Shown: positions 49,210 through 60,200 of the stretch, in pieces
Layout: each line of letters begins with the position of its first letter
Numbering within the stretch: the first letter of the stretch is position 1
NCBI RefSeq assembly: GCF_000003855.2
Contig: NW_003101647.1
Location: 77,744-141,743, forward strand
Length of the DNA: 64,000 nucleotides
Source of the DNA: Blastomyces gilchristii SLH14081
Taxonomy: Eukaryota; Ascomycota; Eurotiomycetes; Onygenales; Ajellomycetaceae
Direction of reading: 5' to 3'
Notes under the pieces: model-generated
Told to the model about the DNA's origin: nothing
Databases searched by the model: none
Seen by the model: only the letters and a program-made list of their open reading frames with translations
Program-made: the position numbers and the translations under genes

Positions 49210-49613
49210 TGTTGCAGGGCCAGGGTGACTGGCGAGCAAGCTTCTATCTAGAGATTCAGTGTCCACTTAACTGGTTGTTCATTTCTCTTATTTCTTACAC
49301 ATTGTTACATGTTTGAATATCTTTTTCAATAGATAATCATTTCTAATGAGGAGACAATGAACATTTTCCAAGTGTAAGAGGCCTACGCCGAATAGATCGG
49401 TACTAATATATAGGTCTTATATAACAAAAGTGGAAAACATTAGAGAAGGAAAAAAGAGAAAGTGCGGGAATCAGTGATCAGAGTGGATATTTATAAATGT
49501 ATGAGGTGGAGCTTCGGAGCGGGAGAATAGGAACTCCGTGGGTTCCTCAGCCAAGGATCAGCAACCGAGAATCAGAGCTTTCGGCAGGAATCCGGCAGGA
49601 ATCTATGGACACA
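49210..49613 (-). repeat. G2 5' LTR, right edge of the transposon island
   Basis: About 404 bp with TG...CA ends (tgttgcag...ggacaca), homologous to the G1 LTR at 11,019-11,521. It is hardly mutated, with GC-rich segments. The following bases attca start unique-looking DNA. This is the last transposon sequence recognised before the gene block. Calling it the 5' LTR of G2 rests on the leader adjoining it. Confidence 0.65.
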
Positions 49614-50358
49614 ATTCAATTATTTTCAAATTACAAGTTTCACATTCTGAGTGAATTATTGAGCTAAGTAACTGTTCTCTGAATTAATCATATATATTTA
49701 TATGATATTCTGTATATAGTTCTAATCTTTAATAGATAATATTAATATCTTATTGCATTGTTGTGCTATGGTTGAAAATTAACCGCTTTATAGAGTGCTT
49801 TTTGGAGTTCGTTGAGTGTTATCCTCTAACAATAAGCTAGGGCTTGTGACCTGACATTTTACACTGTGAAAAAAGCCATTTGACACATTTGTCACTATAG
49901 GCCATGTTCGGTGGTTGGTTAAGGCTGGGATTCCGATTTCTGGGTGGGAGTATGAGGCTGAGACGGGGAAGGCGAGGATGATTGTTTAGGGGTATGATCT
50001 GGCATTTGTTTTTTTGACGTGATGAAGCCAATTTCTATTTAAATTTTGCATATTCTATATTCCCGATGCCGATGCTAAATGTTGTGATGGATTATATCTT
50101 TGGTTGTATTTGCATCGCAATTTTTCCCTCCGCCTGTTTTGTCTCCATATATTCAACAGAAGATCATAAAAAATACACACACATATGTATATATAACTAA
50201 CCAAGAAGGCAGGTCAAGAGAAAGCAACAAAGTAAATCAAGGTCGTAAGGGGGTATCACAGAATCAGATAATCTACTTCAAAAAAGCCTCAAAAAAGAAA
50301 ATATTCCAACCAAAACTTGCCAACCTCCTCTCAGTCCCAACAATTGACTACCAGTAAC
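49614..50358. other. Intergenic DNA between transposon island and TDT gene
   Basis: About 745 bp with no transposon similarity noticed and no convincing gene. Base composition shifts here from AT-rich to balanced. The part from about 50,060 on probably contains the 3' UTR of the minus-strand transporter gene. Confidence 0.6.
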
Positions 50359-52133
50359 TCACCCACTCACCATTGGCGGCACAGCAGGTTGAATCTCCCT
50401 AATCTTAAATCCACCCTCATCCTTATCCTCTCCCTTCCGCGGCCACAAAATATGGCGCAACACCACTGCCCGGACCATCATGGCCGTGACAAAACAATAA
50501 ATCATCAGTAGCAACACGGTCATCACACAGCCTGCGATCTCGATCTCCGGACATTCGAATGCCTTGCCGATGGCGAAGGTGGCTGTCACCAGCGCCGTGT
50601 TGGGGAAGACGAATGAGTACCAGGTCATGGAGAAGATCATGCGACCGCGGCTGACGGCTGACCAATGGCCGAAGGTAGCGATGATGAAGAAGAAGATAGC
50701 GAGACTGGCGATTTATTATCCTGTTAGCGTTTTCCTTACGCGCGGAATCGACCGGAGGGGTGGGTGGGCAGTTGTTGGGAACCAATGTGCATGAATAAAA
50801 ATAAAAAATATAAAGATACTACAAAAAGGACATACCCCCAAAGCCACAACGCGGCAAAATTCGCCACGAACCGAATAACCATTGCCGCCAATGGGCCATC
50901 ACCCATGAAATGCGGCGGGAACGCCCGTTCCGCATTGCTTGCCATGCCCACCAAGCCAGCAACCGTGAACGCGCTCGGCCCCACGGAGACAAACATACCC
51001 GGCCGCAGGTTTTCTTTGGGCAGCTTCTGCGTCATCAGCCTGTATATGAATGCTGAGTACACTGTCAATGAGACGAGGAAGCCGACGCCCTGGATGGTTG
51101 TGCCGCCGACTATGATGTGGAGAGCCCGTCTCTGGGATAATGTGCCGCTTAAAACGGCGGCGTGTGATCCGATGATCAGCATCGGGTACGCGGGAAATAT
51201 CCATATGGGTGTCATTTGGGCGATTGTGAAGGTTTGTGTTGACCATCTATAAAATCACCCCGAGTCAATGGATTATTCGGTTGATAAATTTTGAATTTGT
51301 GATAAGGTACGCACATGGTCAGGTATATGCCGGCGGAAAACATCACGGCCAGAGTAGCGTTGAACCAGAATAGGATCCAGGTAGTCGTATCCAGCCATTC
51401 ACCAGTTCTTGGAGGGCCATATTGTGAGATGTTGATGAGAATGGTTCCGAACGAGACGATCGCCGCAGGAACGAATAGAGACTCCGTGGGATGCATGAAG
51501 GATGCTTTGAATGTATATGGGTAATGATAGAACCGCGTGAGAAGCAGGCCCCAGATGCAGCAGTACAAGACAATATTGATGAGCATTATTACGATGCCTA
51601 TTTTATCCAGGCCGGGGAAGCGGTATGGAACTAGTTGACCGTTTAGCATTCAATCAGGAGGTTAAATAGAAAATAAGACATAGAAAAATAGTCAATATAA
51701 ATCGATATAACATACTAAAATATACCACATTTGCCAACCCCCCAGTCGCCATCGTAAGCGTGAAAAAAGCCCATGTAAAATGTCGAATTCTTTCTTTCCA
51801 GGACAGCTCCAGTAACGAAGAAACATCGTCATCGAAACTATTGAAGCCGTTGGCCCCGTTGTCCGACTTAACCTCATTAAGTTCTGTCCCAGCGGCCGTG
51901 GCATCGTGTGCGGCGCTGTTTCTCGAAGTATTGGTCCGTTGGGATGCGCGGGAGCGAAGCCGTTCAAGGACGGGAGAAACGGGAATGTCTGACTGCGATG
52001 TTGGGACGCAGAGCAATTGCTCTGGGAATGGGAATTCGGAGTCGACTTCCTCGACATCCTCGATTGTAGGCGTGCGATATCCATCATCGCCCGGTCGGCG
52101 GAGGTGCCGTGGAATTGAATTCGGCGACAGCAT
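50359..52133 (-). CDS. C4-dicarboxylate/malic acid transporter, TDT family (Mae1-like)
   Basis: Four-exon gene: 51,716-52,133, 51,315-51,630, 50,836-51,246 and 50,359-50,704, giving 496 residues. Introns (85, 68 and 131 bp) have GT...AG ends; the last has a GCTAAC branch site. An N-terminal soluble region of about 110 residues rich in Ser and charged residues precedes the TDT membrane domain, which starts RHFTWAFFTLTMATGG and carries the PYRFPGLDKIG, HPTESLFVPA, WSTQTFTIAQMTPIWIFPAYP and CPEIEIAG-like blocks typical of tellurite-resistance/dicarboxylate transporters with ten helices. The family moves malate, or sulfite in the Ssu1 branch, across the plasma membrane; the blocks look closer to Mae1 than Ssu1, but the substrate is inferred. 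Translation starts at the second of two adjacent candidate codons, the ATG at 52,133. It is the gene nearest the transposon island. Confidence 0.88.
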
Positions 52134-52964
52134 CACCCGCTCGCAAGGGGCGGGGCATGTATGCGCGCTCGCACTCGTTTAGGGGGAAGGTTTGAACGAC
52201 AGCTGAACGGCAGATATGTTTATACAAGATTAAGAGCCTGTATGGGAAGGGTTTACTAATGTTGTGTCGTTCATTATAACTTTAGCGATCAAGATAGGTA
52301 CATATATCCCTATTGTTAAAACCAGTCTGATATTGATAGGATAGCAAGTCAAAGAAGAGCTGAAAATTGGGCGGAAGCACGGATTGAAATATACATCTGA
52401 CATCAACGGCAGCAAAAGAAAAGAAAAACAGAAAAGAAAGAAGAGAAGGAATATAAAAATGATATCTGAAGAGGGGTAGCCGAATACTTTCCTTTCCCCC
52501 GCCATTTTTATCTGGTCAGAACGGCGCAAACCCGGTTTGCTTCGACATTTTTTCGGATCCTCAATGGAATAGTTATCCAGAAAGTTGGGGAGCGAATAGG
52601 AATCTCAAACCAGGTAAGTAAGTTAGTTTGAATCCCAGCCTTAACTCACAAGATTGCCACAGCGGGCGTTCCATATTTAGCTGATTAAGCGGGACGGACG
52701 GGGTAAAGGATGGCTAGCGACGAATAATATCATGGTGGGTTTTTAGTTAAATATAAACTTAATGATATGTCGATAGGTATATAGACAAATATATACATTA
52801 TACATATATTCCACAATAAAATGGAAATAGTATATAAAATAACAAAAAGGAAAAAAAAGGGAACCACCTCGTCTAATTAACCAAACCCAAACCCGACGAC
52901 GTACCCCGCCGGCTCTATCATATCCAATTAATTACCTGGTGAATGAGATACAACATTCACGCCT
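52134..52964. other. Intergenic region, TDT promoter side and ABC1 3' flank
   Basis: No gene seen. The part next to 52,133 should hold the promoter and 5' UTR of the transporter, and the part next to 52,965 the 3' UTR of the kinase gene. An AT-rich stretch is at about 52,740-52,860. A weak tRNA B-box look-alike at about 52,628 was not supported. Confidence 0.6.
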
Positions 52965-55352
52965 TTATATATTTGGCGAGAGCAGATCGTACTTCACGCA
53001 CTTCTCGACGCTCTCAATGCTCGCCTGCAGCAGTGTCCGCGCCTCAAGCCCAACCCATACCTTCAGCATTGACGTGTCGCCTTCCCGCACGGATTTGAGT
53101 AATGTCGTGCCTGATCCAAGTTGGCGGAGGATGGGAAGTGCACTACCGATCCAAGTCAGAATGTTTTTGTATAGAACATAGTTGAGAAAAGAAAATTGAA
53201 ACCGAAAAAAAAAAAAAAAGAGCGAACCTCTTAAACAAATCCAATTCGGGATCCATGCTCCGCCCAATACCCTCCAGCAGAAGTATGGATATGACGACAT
53301 TGACAAAATCTCCCTCAAGCCGCACGTGGTGTGCGCGCACCATATACAACACCTGGCTCAGTACATCGCCAATCTTAACATTACCCAGTGCAAACGTTCG
53401 CCCCTTCACCGCCAACACGAGGTGTTGCATCTTCAACGCAAAGATCTCCGGGTCGATTACTGCGTCCGGCTGTCGGCACCGTTCCACCATTAGCTGGCCA
53501 GATTTGTATCCGTCAAACTCAGCCACCGCACGGAACAGGTCGAGGAAGTTCCGGCGGTTGTGGCCGTTGAGTTGTGTGACGAGGCCTGTGTCAATGAATA
53601 TGAGCTGCGGCCGATAGCCTTCCTTGTCGATCTCAGAGAGAACAGCCTTCCACTTCTCCGGGTCCCCTTGGTGAGGCCGGAGACGGTCAAGGACAGATTC
53701 GGTTTCGTCGACTTGGGTTATTTCCCTCGCAACTGTGCTTGGTTGATACGTCTTGAAAGAAAGATCGAGTTGACCAGGTTTGTAGAAGCGGACCATGATA
53801 TTCCCTGGGTGGAGATCAGCATGGACGAAATTATCGATGAGAAGCATGTGTAAGAAGGCGTCGAGGCCCTCACGGGCGATTTCCTGCTGATACACCCCTC
53901 CCCCGCTCTCGAGAAATGTAGACAACGGGATCCCCTGGGCGAATTCCTCAACTAGTACCTCCCTGGTTGTATACTCAGTATACGGATATGGGAACGAAGT
54001 CGTTGTCCGCGACTTAAAGTGGTTACGGAAAATCTGGAGGTTTGCAGCTTCAATCCGCATATCTAGCTGGAGTCGCATCATGTTTCCAAACTGCTTCACC
54101 TCATCGGGAAATGAAAACCACTCCATTGTGGGAATTGCATTGATCAGATGTGCAAAAAAGGCCATGATCCGGACATCTCGCCGCACAGTTCTCTGCACGC
54201 GAGGATGGAGCACCTTGATCGCAACGTACGATGAGGGCACCCGGTGCGGGCTACTCTTAACCAGTGTATCCACATTCTTCCTCAACTTGGCCCGCAGATT
54301 CTGTGGTTGATCGTCCCGGACTAGTTTATCTTGTACACAAAGATCCGGACGCAGCTTTGCTTTGTATACTTGTGCAATAGCCCCAACCCCGAGAGGCTTC
54401 TCGTCAAATTCTTCGAAGATGTCTTCAAAAGGCATGTTGAAAGCTTTGCTTATAATCCTCTTCGTAGCATGTAATGAGTGGGCCGGGGCATCAGAATGCA
54501 ATGAAGACATCTCCGCGCACAGCTCCGGAGGGAATATATCAGACCGCGATGCCGCCCATTGACCTAGCTATTACATTAAAACCCAATACTATTAGCGAAT
54601 TCCATCCACCCCTAATACTATCAAACTATACATTCGCGTCCCCATCCAGAGTTTAAAAAAGAAAAGAAAAAGAAAAAAAAAAAGACCAAATAAAAGAAGA
54701 GACCGCATACCTTAATAAACGCCGCCCCAGCCCTCTCCATCCCTCTAACCAAAAACGCATACCACCAAAGCGTCCCGCTCCTCTCCCCATCCCGACTCTT
54801 CACCCGCCCACCAATCCAAATAACCGGCACCGTCGCAATCACCGGCACAAATATGACAATGAGATGCAAAAGCCGCATCGCCGTCGCCACGGGCTCCGCC
54901 ACATACCGATCCACGAATATATATACACTCCAGCAAAACCGGACGATCACGTGCAAGTCGTCCGGAATCACGCGCAGGGCTTCCTCACGCGATGCGGCGA
55001 GCATCTCACTCTCAGCAGTCGTGGTGTCGTCCTCTATGCCGTTCTCAGCCAGCTGGAGGAAGGCAGCTGGGGTTAGAGTAGCGGCAATGAGGAGGGCTGT
55101 TGTGCGGGGGTAGGCATCGGGCGGGCGACGAGGGGGAGGTGGAGGCGGAGGGAAGCGGTAGTTCCGCCATTGAAACTTGTAGTGCTCAAGGAATTTCCCG
55201 CCATGATGCTGGCGGGATAATTGGCGTATGATGTATCTAGAACCGGGTAAGGTTATGGTAGAGGAGCAGAGGCGCGGATAGGTTGCGGAGGACGGCGGTA
55301 TTTGTGGTAGAGGTGCAGGACGGAGACGACCAAGCCAAAGGGCCGTTCTCAT
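52965..55352 (-). CDS. ABC1/ADCK-type atypical kinase, probably mitochondrial
   Basis: Three exons: 54,711-55,352, 53,228-54,567 and 52,965-53,142, giving 719 residues; introns are 143 and 85 bp. The N-terminus (MRTALWLGRLRP..., Arg-rich, few acids) looks like a mitochondrial presequence. A hydrophobic segment lies at about 161-182. The UbiB/ABC1 signature follows: KLGQ at 214-217 (split by intron 1), Ala-rich loop PLGVGAIAQVY at 272-282, catalytic lysine in VAIK (K332), HADLHPGN at 463-470 and DTG at 540-542 in place of DFG. About 60 extra residues separate the last two motifs. The family supports coenzyme Q and lipid homeostasis at the inner membrane; the sequence resembles the ADCK2/yeast Cqd1 branch more than Coq8, an inference. 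The start ATG fits the presequence. Confidence 0.87.
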
Positions 55353-57200
55353 GATATCGCGGATAAACGGGGATTTCGTTTGGAGATGGTCATTAGCTCG
55401 TCCTGCTCAATATATGGCTATGGCTGAGTGACTGTTGCTGCTGTTTCATGATTCTGTCGATTGCCTGAATATTGGCGGCGGAAGTTGGTTGGTTTGGCCA
55501 GACGTCATATTTAGTCCATGTGAAGCTTATTTAACTGAAGTAACTAAGTTAGTTAACTTTAGTTATTTAACTACTGGTGCACCAGACTATCAACAAACCA
55601 GCCTGCATATTATACTCCGTATTTAACTTATTTAACATGAATACCCCCTGTCTACTACCCCTTTTCTGACACGGTAAATATAAAACTTCCACAATAACCA
55701 AGCAGCCGCACACATTTGCTCAAACTTCAGGCCCTCAACACACACAATAGTCCACACAACCGGCAATGATTAAGAGAAAACGGAGAGCGCTCGATTTCAG
55801 TCAGTGACACGAGAGTCTGACAATGCGGATAGAATTATGGACATCTAGCGAAGCGCACCTCACCCAGACGCATCAGTGATTCCAATTCCATTTATCGCCG
55901 TCAACTCGAGCTATGGTGCGGTCATATTCATAGGATCTGTTGTTATACCCACTAAGCCACTAGTTTGCTGCGTAGCGACGCTGGCACCAAGCAAGAGGAA
56001 CCCCAGCACATCCATTATCACCAGAGCCCCGGAGGAGAGTCGGGAAATCGGGCGGCTCAGGAGCGTGATGGCCCAACATGCCTACATCATCAACCACATT
56101 ACATTCCTGTGTAAACTATGCCGTAACATATAAATATGAGGAAACTAACCGCAGTATATGTTGCTGGATAGCTGGTGATGGACTCTGGTGAGATGGCAGG
56201 AAAATCACAATTACAATAAAGGAGGCTGCCCGTATGGTAGCTTGCGCGAAAGCAGAAGCCTGAGGGTATTGAGAATGTCTGTGACCTGCCATGCTGGTCC
56301 TGGTGAGACTACAGAAAAACCAAGTTAGTTGCCTCAGAAAGAATTATTCCTCCTATTCTTGAAAAGCTGACAGGTGATCCTCTTACGCCTCCGATAGACA
56401 GCCAACATGTCAGCTAGCTTGGCATCAAGGGTAGAAGATTGCCTGGGAGCAAGGTTGTGATTTGAATGTTATCTCATTTCTCTGTCATTGGAGCTCGGCT
56501 AGAGGGGGAGTCATCAGATATGAGAGTGAGACGCAACATATAAAATTGTACAAAAGAAATATATATAAAAAAAGTTATGCACATGGACCTCAAAACCAAG
56601 ACCAATCGCCATCCATTTCGATCTATTATTCATATATTATGCCATGAAAAATAAAAACCCCAACCAGTCAAAGTAGCCAGGCATTCTATAGTACACGCTC
56701 TATCGTACATTAGACATAAGCAGAATGCTCATTATAAAAATACAGCTCTCATCTACCGACGGAATAGTGGACAAGAGAACACCAATATTAACACATGAAA
56801 TAGCATTTTATGCCAAAAATGCATAGAGGAGCGACCCCGGGCCGGGAATATGGGAATGAGAAGCTAGAATAGCGGTCCGTGTCGGCGAGCGAAGTTAGGA
56901 ATGTGTCCTGCGAGAACGGAAGTTATGCTAGTCGATGCTTTGTAGTGGCGGAAGTGTACTCGATTCAGAGTGGGAGAGCAAATCAATCAACTTGGCAATG
57001 AACATTTCGCGAACCGGATCGGCACTGGCATGATATGTTCTCGGTATCACACGATGTTTTTGCTTACCCGACCGTCGAGTTTTGGCGTCGATAATAGACA
57101 TCTCTTGGAATGCGGAGGAGAGAAACTGCCAATGAGAAAGATGGGAAATTAGCTTATAACCAGGTTTTTCGCTGAGGAAAAGGGCCGAAATCGAACGGAA
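55353..57200. other. Long intergenic region, possible small gene
   Basis: About 1.85 kb between the kinase and helicase-like genes. Pieces of minus-strand coding potential lie at 55,900-56,080 (hydrophobic segment ending in GFLLLGASVATQ) and 56,165-56,300 (MAGHRHSQYPQ start), which together could form a small spliced membrane protein, but I could not close a convincing model. A TTAACT-rich stretch is at about 55,530-55,635. The rest shows nothing. Confidence 0.4.
55900..56300 (-). CDS. Possible small membrane protein (uncertain model)
   Basis: Candidate start ATG near 56,291 (MAGHRHSQYPQASAFAQATIRA...) followed by a hydrophobic stretch. After possible introns a second hydrophobic block, SGALVIMDVLGFLLLGASVA, lies at about 55,960-56,040. 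The arrangement recalls small four-helix fungal membrane proteins, but exon joins are not clear and no family signature is certain. Treat as a hypothesis. Confidence 0.22.
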
Positions 57201-60200
57201 TCAAGAACGGATCTTAAAAAATAAATTAAAATAAAAAAGGGAAGCGGAAATACAGAAACATACGTGATCCAACAACTGCTTGTATTTCAACAGAATTCCC
57301 GCCGCAGTTTCTGGGTCCTCGTGGCCGCCCTCCTCAACCTCGACGTTGAACGGTAGCCAGCCATCCATGTGCAATATCCTCCCTTCGCTTTGAATCTTCT
57401 CGCCAAACAGGAGAGCCATCAATGGCGTGATACGCGAGGTTGGATACATTAGTTTACCCTCGTTGGAAATAATGAATCGGGAAAATGTCATCAGCGAGCC
57501 TAATGTCACTCCCGAATGTTGGAGATTATAATTGGCACTGTCAGGGCTTATAGATAGGATATCATGACGCTTGGATTGCCATCGGTTCCAGACAGGGCCA
57601 TTTAAAACGCAAGTGTTTGGATATAGTCCACCAGCAATGATTGCTTTGACGAGGGCAACGTTGGATGAGTTCGTATTCAGTCCTCTGCCGCCAAAGGGGT
57701 CGTCGGTAATCTCGAACGGGTCACGTTGGTAGGGTATTAACCCATTGTCCGAGAGAATTCCCACGGTCTTCTGAGTACTGGTTAGAAACTGCTTGAAACC
57801 TGAGAACCGGATAGAATTTTTCTGACAATAATCCAGTGCCGCCTCATTTCCCTCCCCTCTTAAAATACCGAGGAAGGTTCTGAAGGTATTAATCTCCGCG
57901 ATGTGATCACTGCCACTCTTCTGACCAGACATCTTCAGCTGTCCGATTCCGTCAGCGAAGAACGATTGCGGTTGTAACAGAATGTCGGTGATGAGTATGG
58001 GTTCCAAACAACGGAATATTATCCCCAACATAATCAGTTTACCGCGCTTTGGATGGATTGGCAGCGTGCTAACAAGACGGCCCAGAGGTGTCAAATTGCC
58101 GTCATTGTCCATGGCTCCCATGCTCTGGAGACTGGACAAGGCGGCATCCACGGAGGAAAGCAAAGGGGGTTCGGGAGCACTGAGAAGAAATCGCCTGACA
58201 TCGTCGCTCAATCCTGCTGCCTTAACCCGCAGGCAGACCGTCTGGAGATCGGTTCGACGCAATTCAGGAACTGCCGCCTTTCGCAATGCCTCATATCTAG
58301 TTTCCGTGAATAATGCGTAATAATGGCCATTCCGTACTAGGCCCGCGTGAGCAGCTCTTGCGTCAGAAGTTGATTTGCTAGCCCAGCGAGCGCTAGGCTT
58401 TGACCACAATTGTTCCGGGTAATATACTGGTTGGTTAACCAGGCCAACATCCACGACATGTTTCACGCCCAGCGGAGCAGTCGATGCTTCGTCAACGTCC
58501 TCGCAGAGTATAATTTTGCGGCAACCGGGAGGCACAGTTTGGGAGATCTCGGGGTTTACCGTGTCACGAAAGTAGAGTATTTTATATTTCGACCGGTCCC
58601 TGAAATTGACCTTGAGTGGACGATCGTGCAGCAGTTTCTCTGCGACGTTTCTCATATTGTTATGTCCAGGTAGGAATACTAAGATTGGGCCTTTATTGCT
58701 GGTCTTAGCGATATGCGCGATGATGAAGGCAACCAACCCAACGGGGACTGGAGGGGCAATTTCGTCGAAAGCAACCCTCCAGTTATCTCCCCGCGGATTT
58801 GATTCAATCTTGTCACCTGAATCCATGGAGCACATGTTTTCGGGTTCACGGATTTTGGTGGCCTCTTCAGCAACGAACGTTTCTTCATTGGACAAAAACT
58901 CTTGTGTCCTTCTGTCAGCGAAAAAGGGTTCCAGTTCATGCGGAGTATACTTTTCCTTTAAGGTTTGCACCATATCGTCAAGAAAGTGATGTTTAACGAC
59001 ATGATCTTGGTCGCGAATATGTAGTAAGGGCCACTTTGTTTGGCCGCCGGAGTAGTCAGATTCAAACTCAAGGTACCTTCCTAGAAGGGACGTATCGATT
59101 TCGGGGCTAGAACTCATTAAAGCAACTTGGGGAACAGATTCGTCTGTCTCCAAACGAGCCATCATTTCCCTTTTGAGTACGGTTAGGAGTAAATCCGTGT
59201 CAAGATCCCGTTCATGTAAATCATCGATAATCAGATGGGAAATGTTCCCTAGCACTTCATTAGGCGCATGTTGAAGCAGAAGCAGTAGAACCTCTGTTGT
59301 ACTATACGTAATACTGCCCTTCAGCAGCGGTGCTCTGCAAATCGACATAGTATGATACCCGACGGTATCACCAACAGTTCTAGCTCGTTCTTTAGCAACC
59401 TCGGACGCACGGGAGATCGCACCACTATCGGAACGCTGGGCGATGAGAACGTTACAATCGGGGCCCTCGTCATGCTGGATCGCGTCATCAAGTAGTATTT
59501 GTGGTATTTGAGTAGATATACAAGACAGAGGTGATCCCGTCACAATACTGAAGATATGTCTGTTGATAAGTTCAAGGACTTCATTGCGATACGAAAAAAT
59601 GGGCAGTTGCTTCATTTTCCCTCGGTCCATTTTCATTAGTTTCTCTAGGTTGCTTTTCAGTCCTTTCGATTGTTCCAGAGTTGCCTCTGGGTCCATAGGG
59701 GACCTGATTCGCTTCCGAAACTGGTCCACGGGTGCTAAATCAACGCCTGGATCTCCTGTTATTTCTGGGAGACCTGCCTCCTCTGTCCGGCTGAGGCTGT
59801 CATGAATGGAGGCTAAACACTGTTGTCCCAAAGGGAGGGACACTGGGTGGATATGAAGAGCAGGAGTTTCCGTGAGATTTGCCAATCCTTTCAGAAACAA
59901 TGGCAATGTTTCCGGGTGATTCCGTTGAATCTCAACAGCGATAACAAGGTTAGCAATCCGACAAATATCTCCAGTGCCAAAGTCTGAAATTGGGCTGCAA
60001 AGCTCCACTTTAGACAACACAGGCGTTGCAGTTTGTTTGATCCCGCGGGACTCGAGAGCGGATCTAGCAGGGATGATTATGATATAGGCTTCGAGTCCGA
60101 GAGTTTTGTGGGCGAATGCTACAAACTCCGTCGAATTTTTGGTGCTAAGCGCCCGAAAATGAGAGGAAATTTCATCACTGTCTCCCAGGCGTTTTAGATA

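Noticed and set aside
50764..51252. 162-codon plus-strand frame opposite the TDT transporter
   Set aside because: It overlaps three exons of a well-supported spliced gene on the other strand and shows no domain.
52550..52660. tRNA gene suggested by gtttgaatccc
   Set aside because: No A box or acceptor stem could be paired with it.
55530..55635. TTAACT/AGTTA-rich stretch as a mobile element
   Set aside because: Low-complexity repetition without clear ends or a target duplication.
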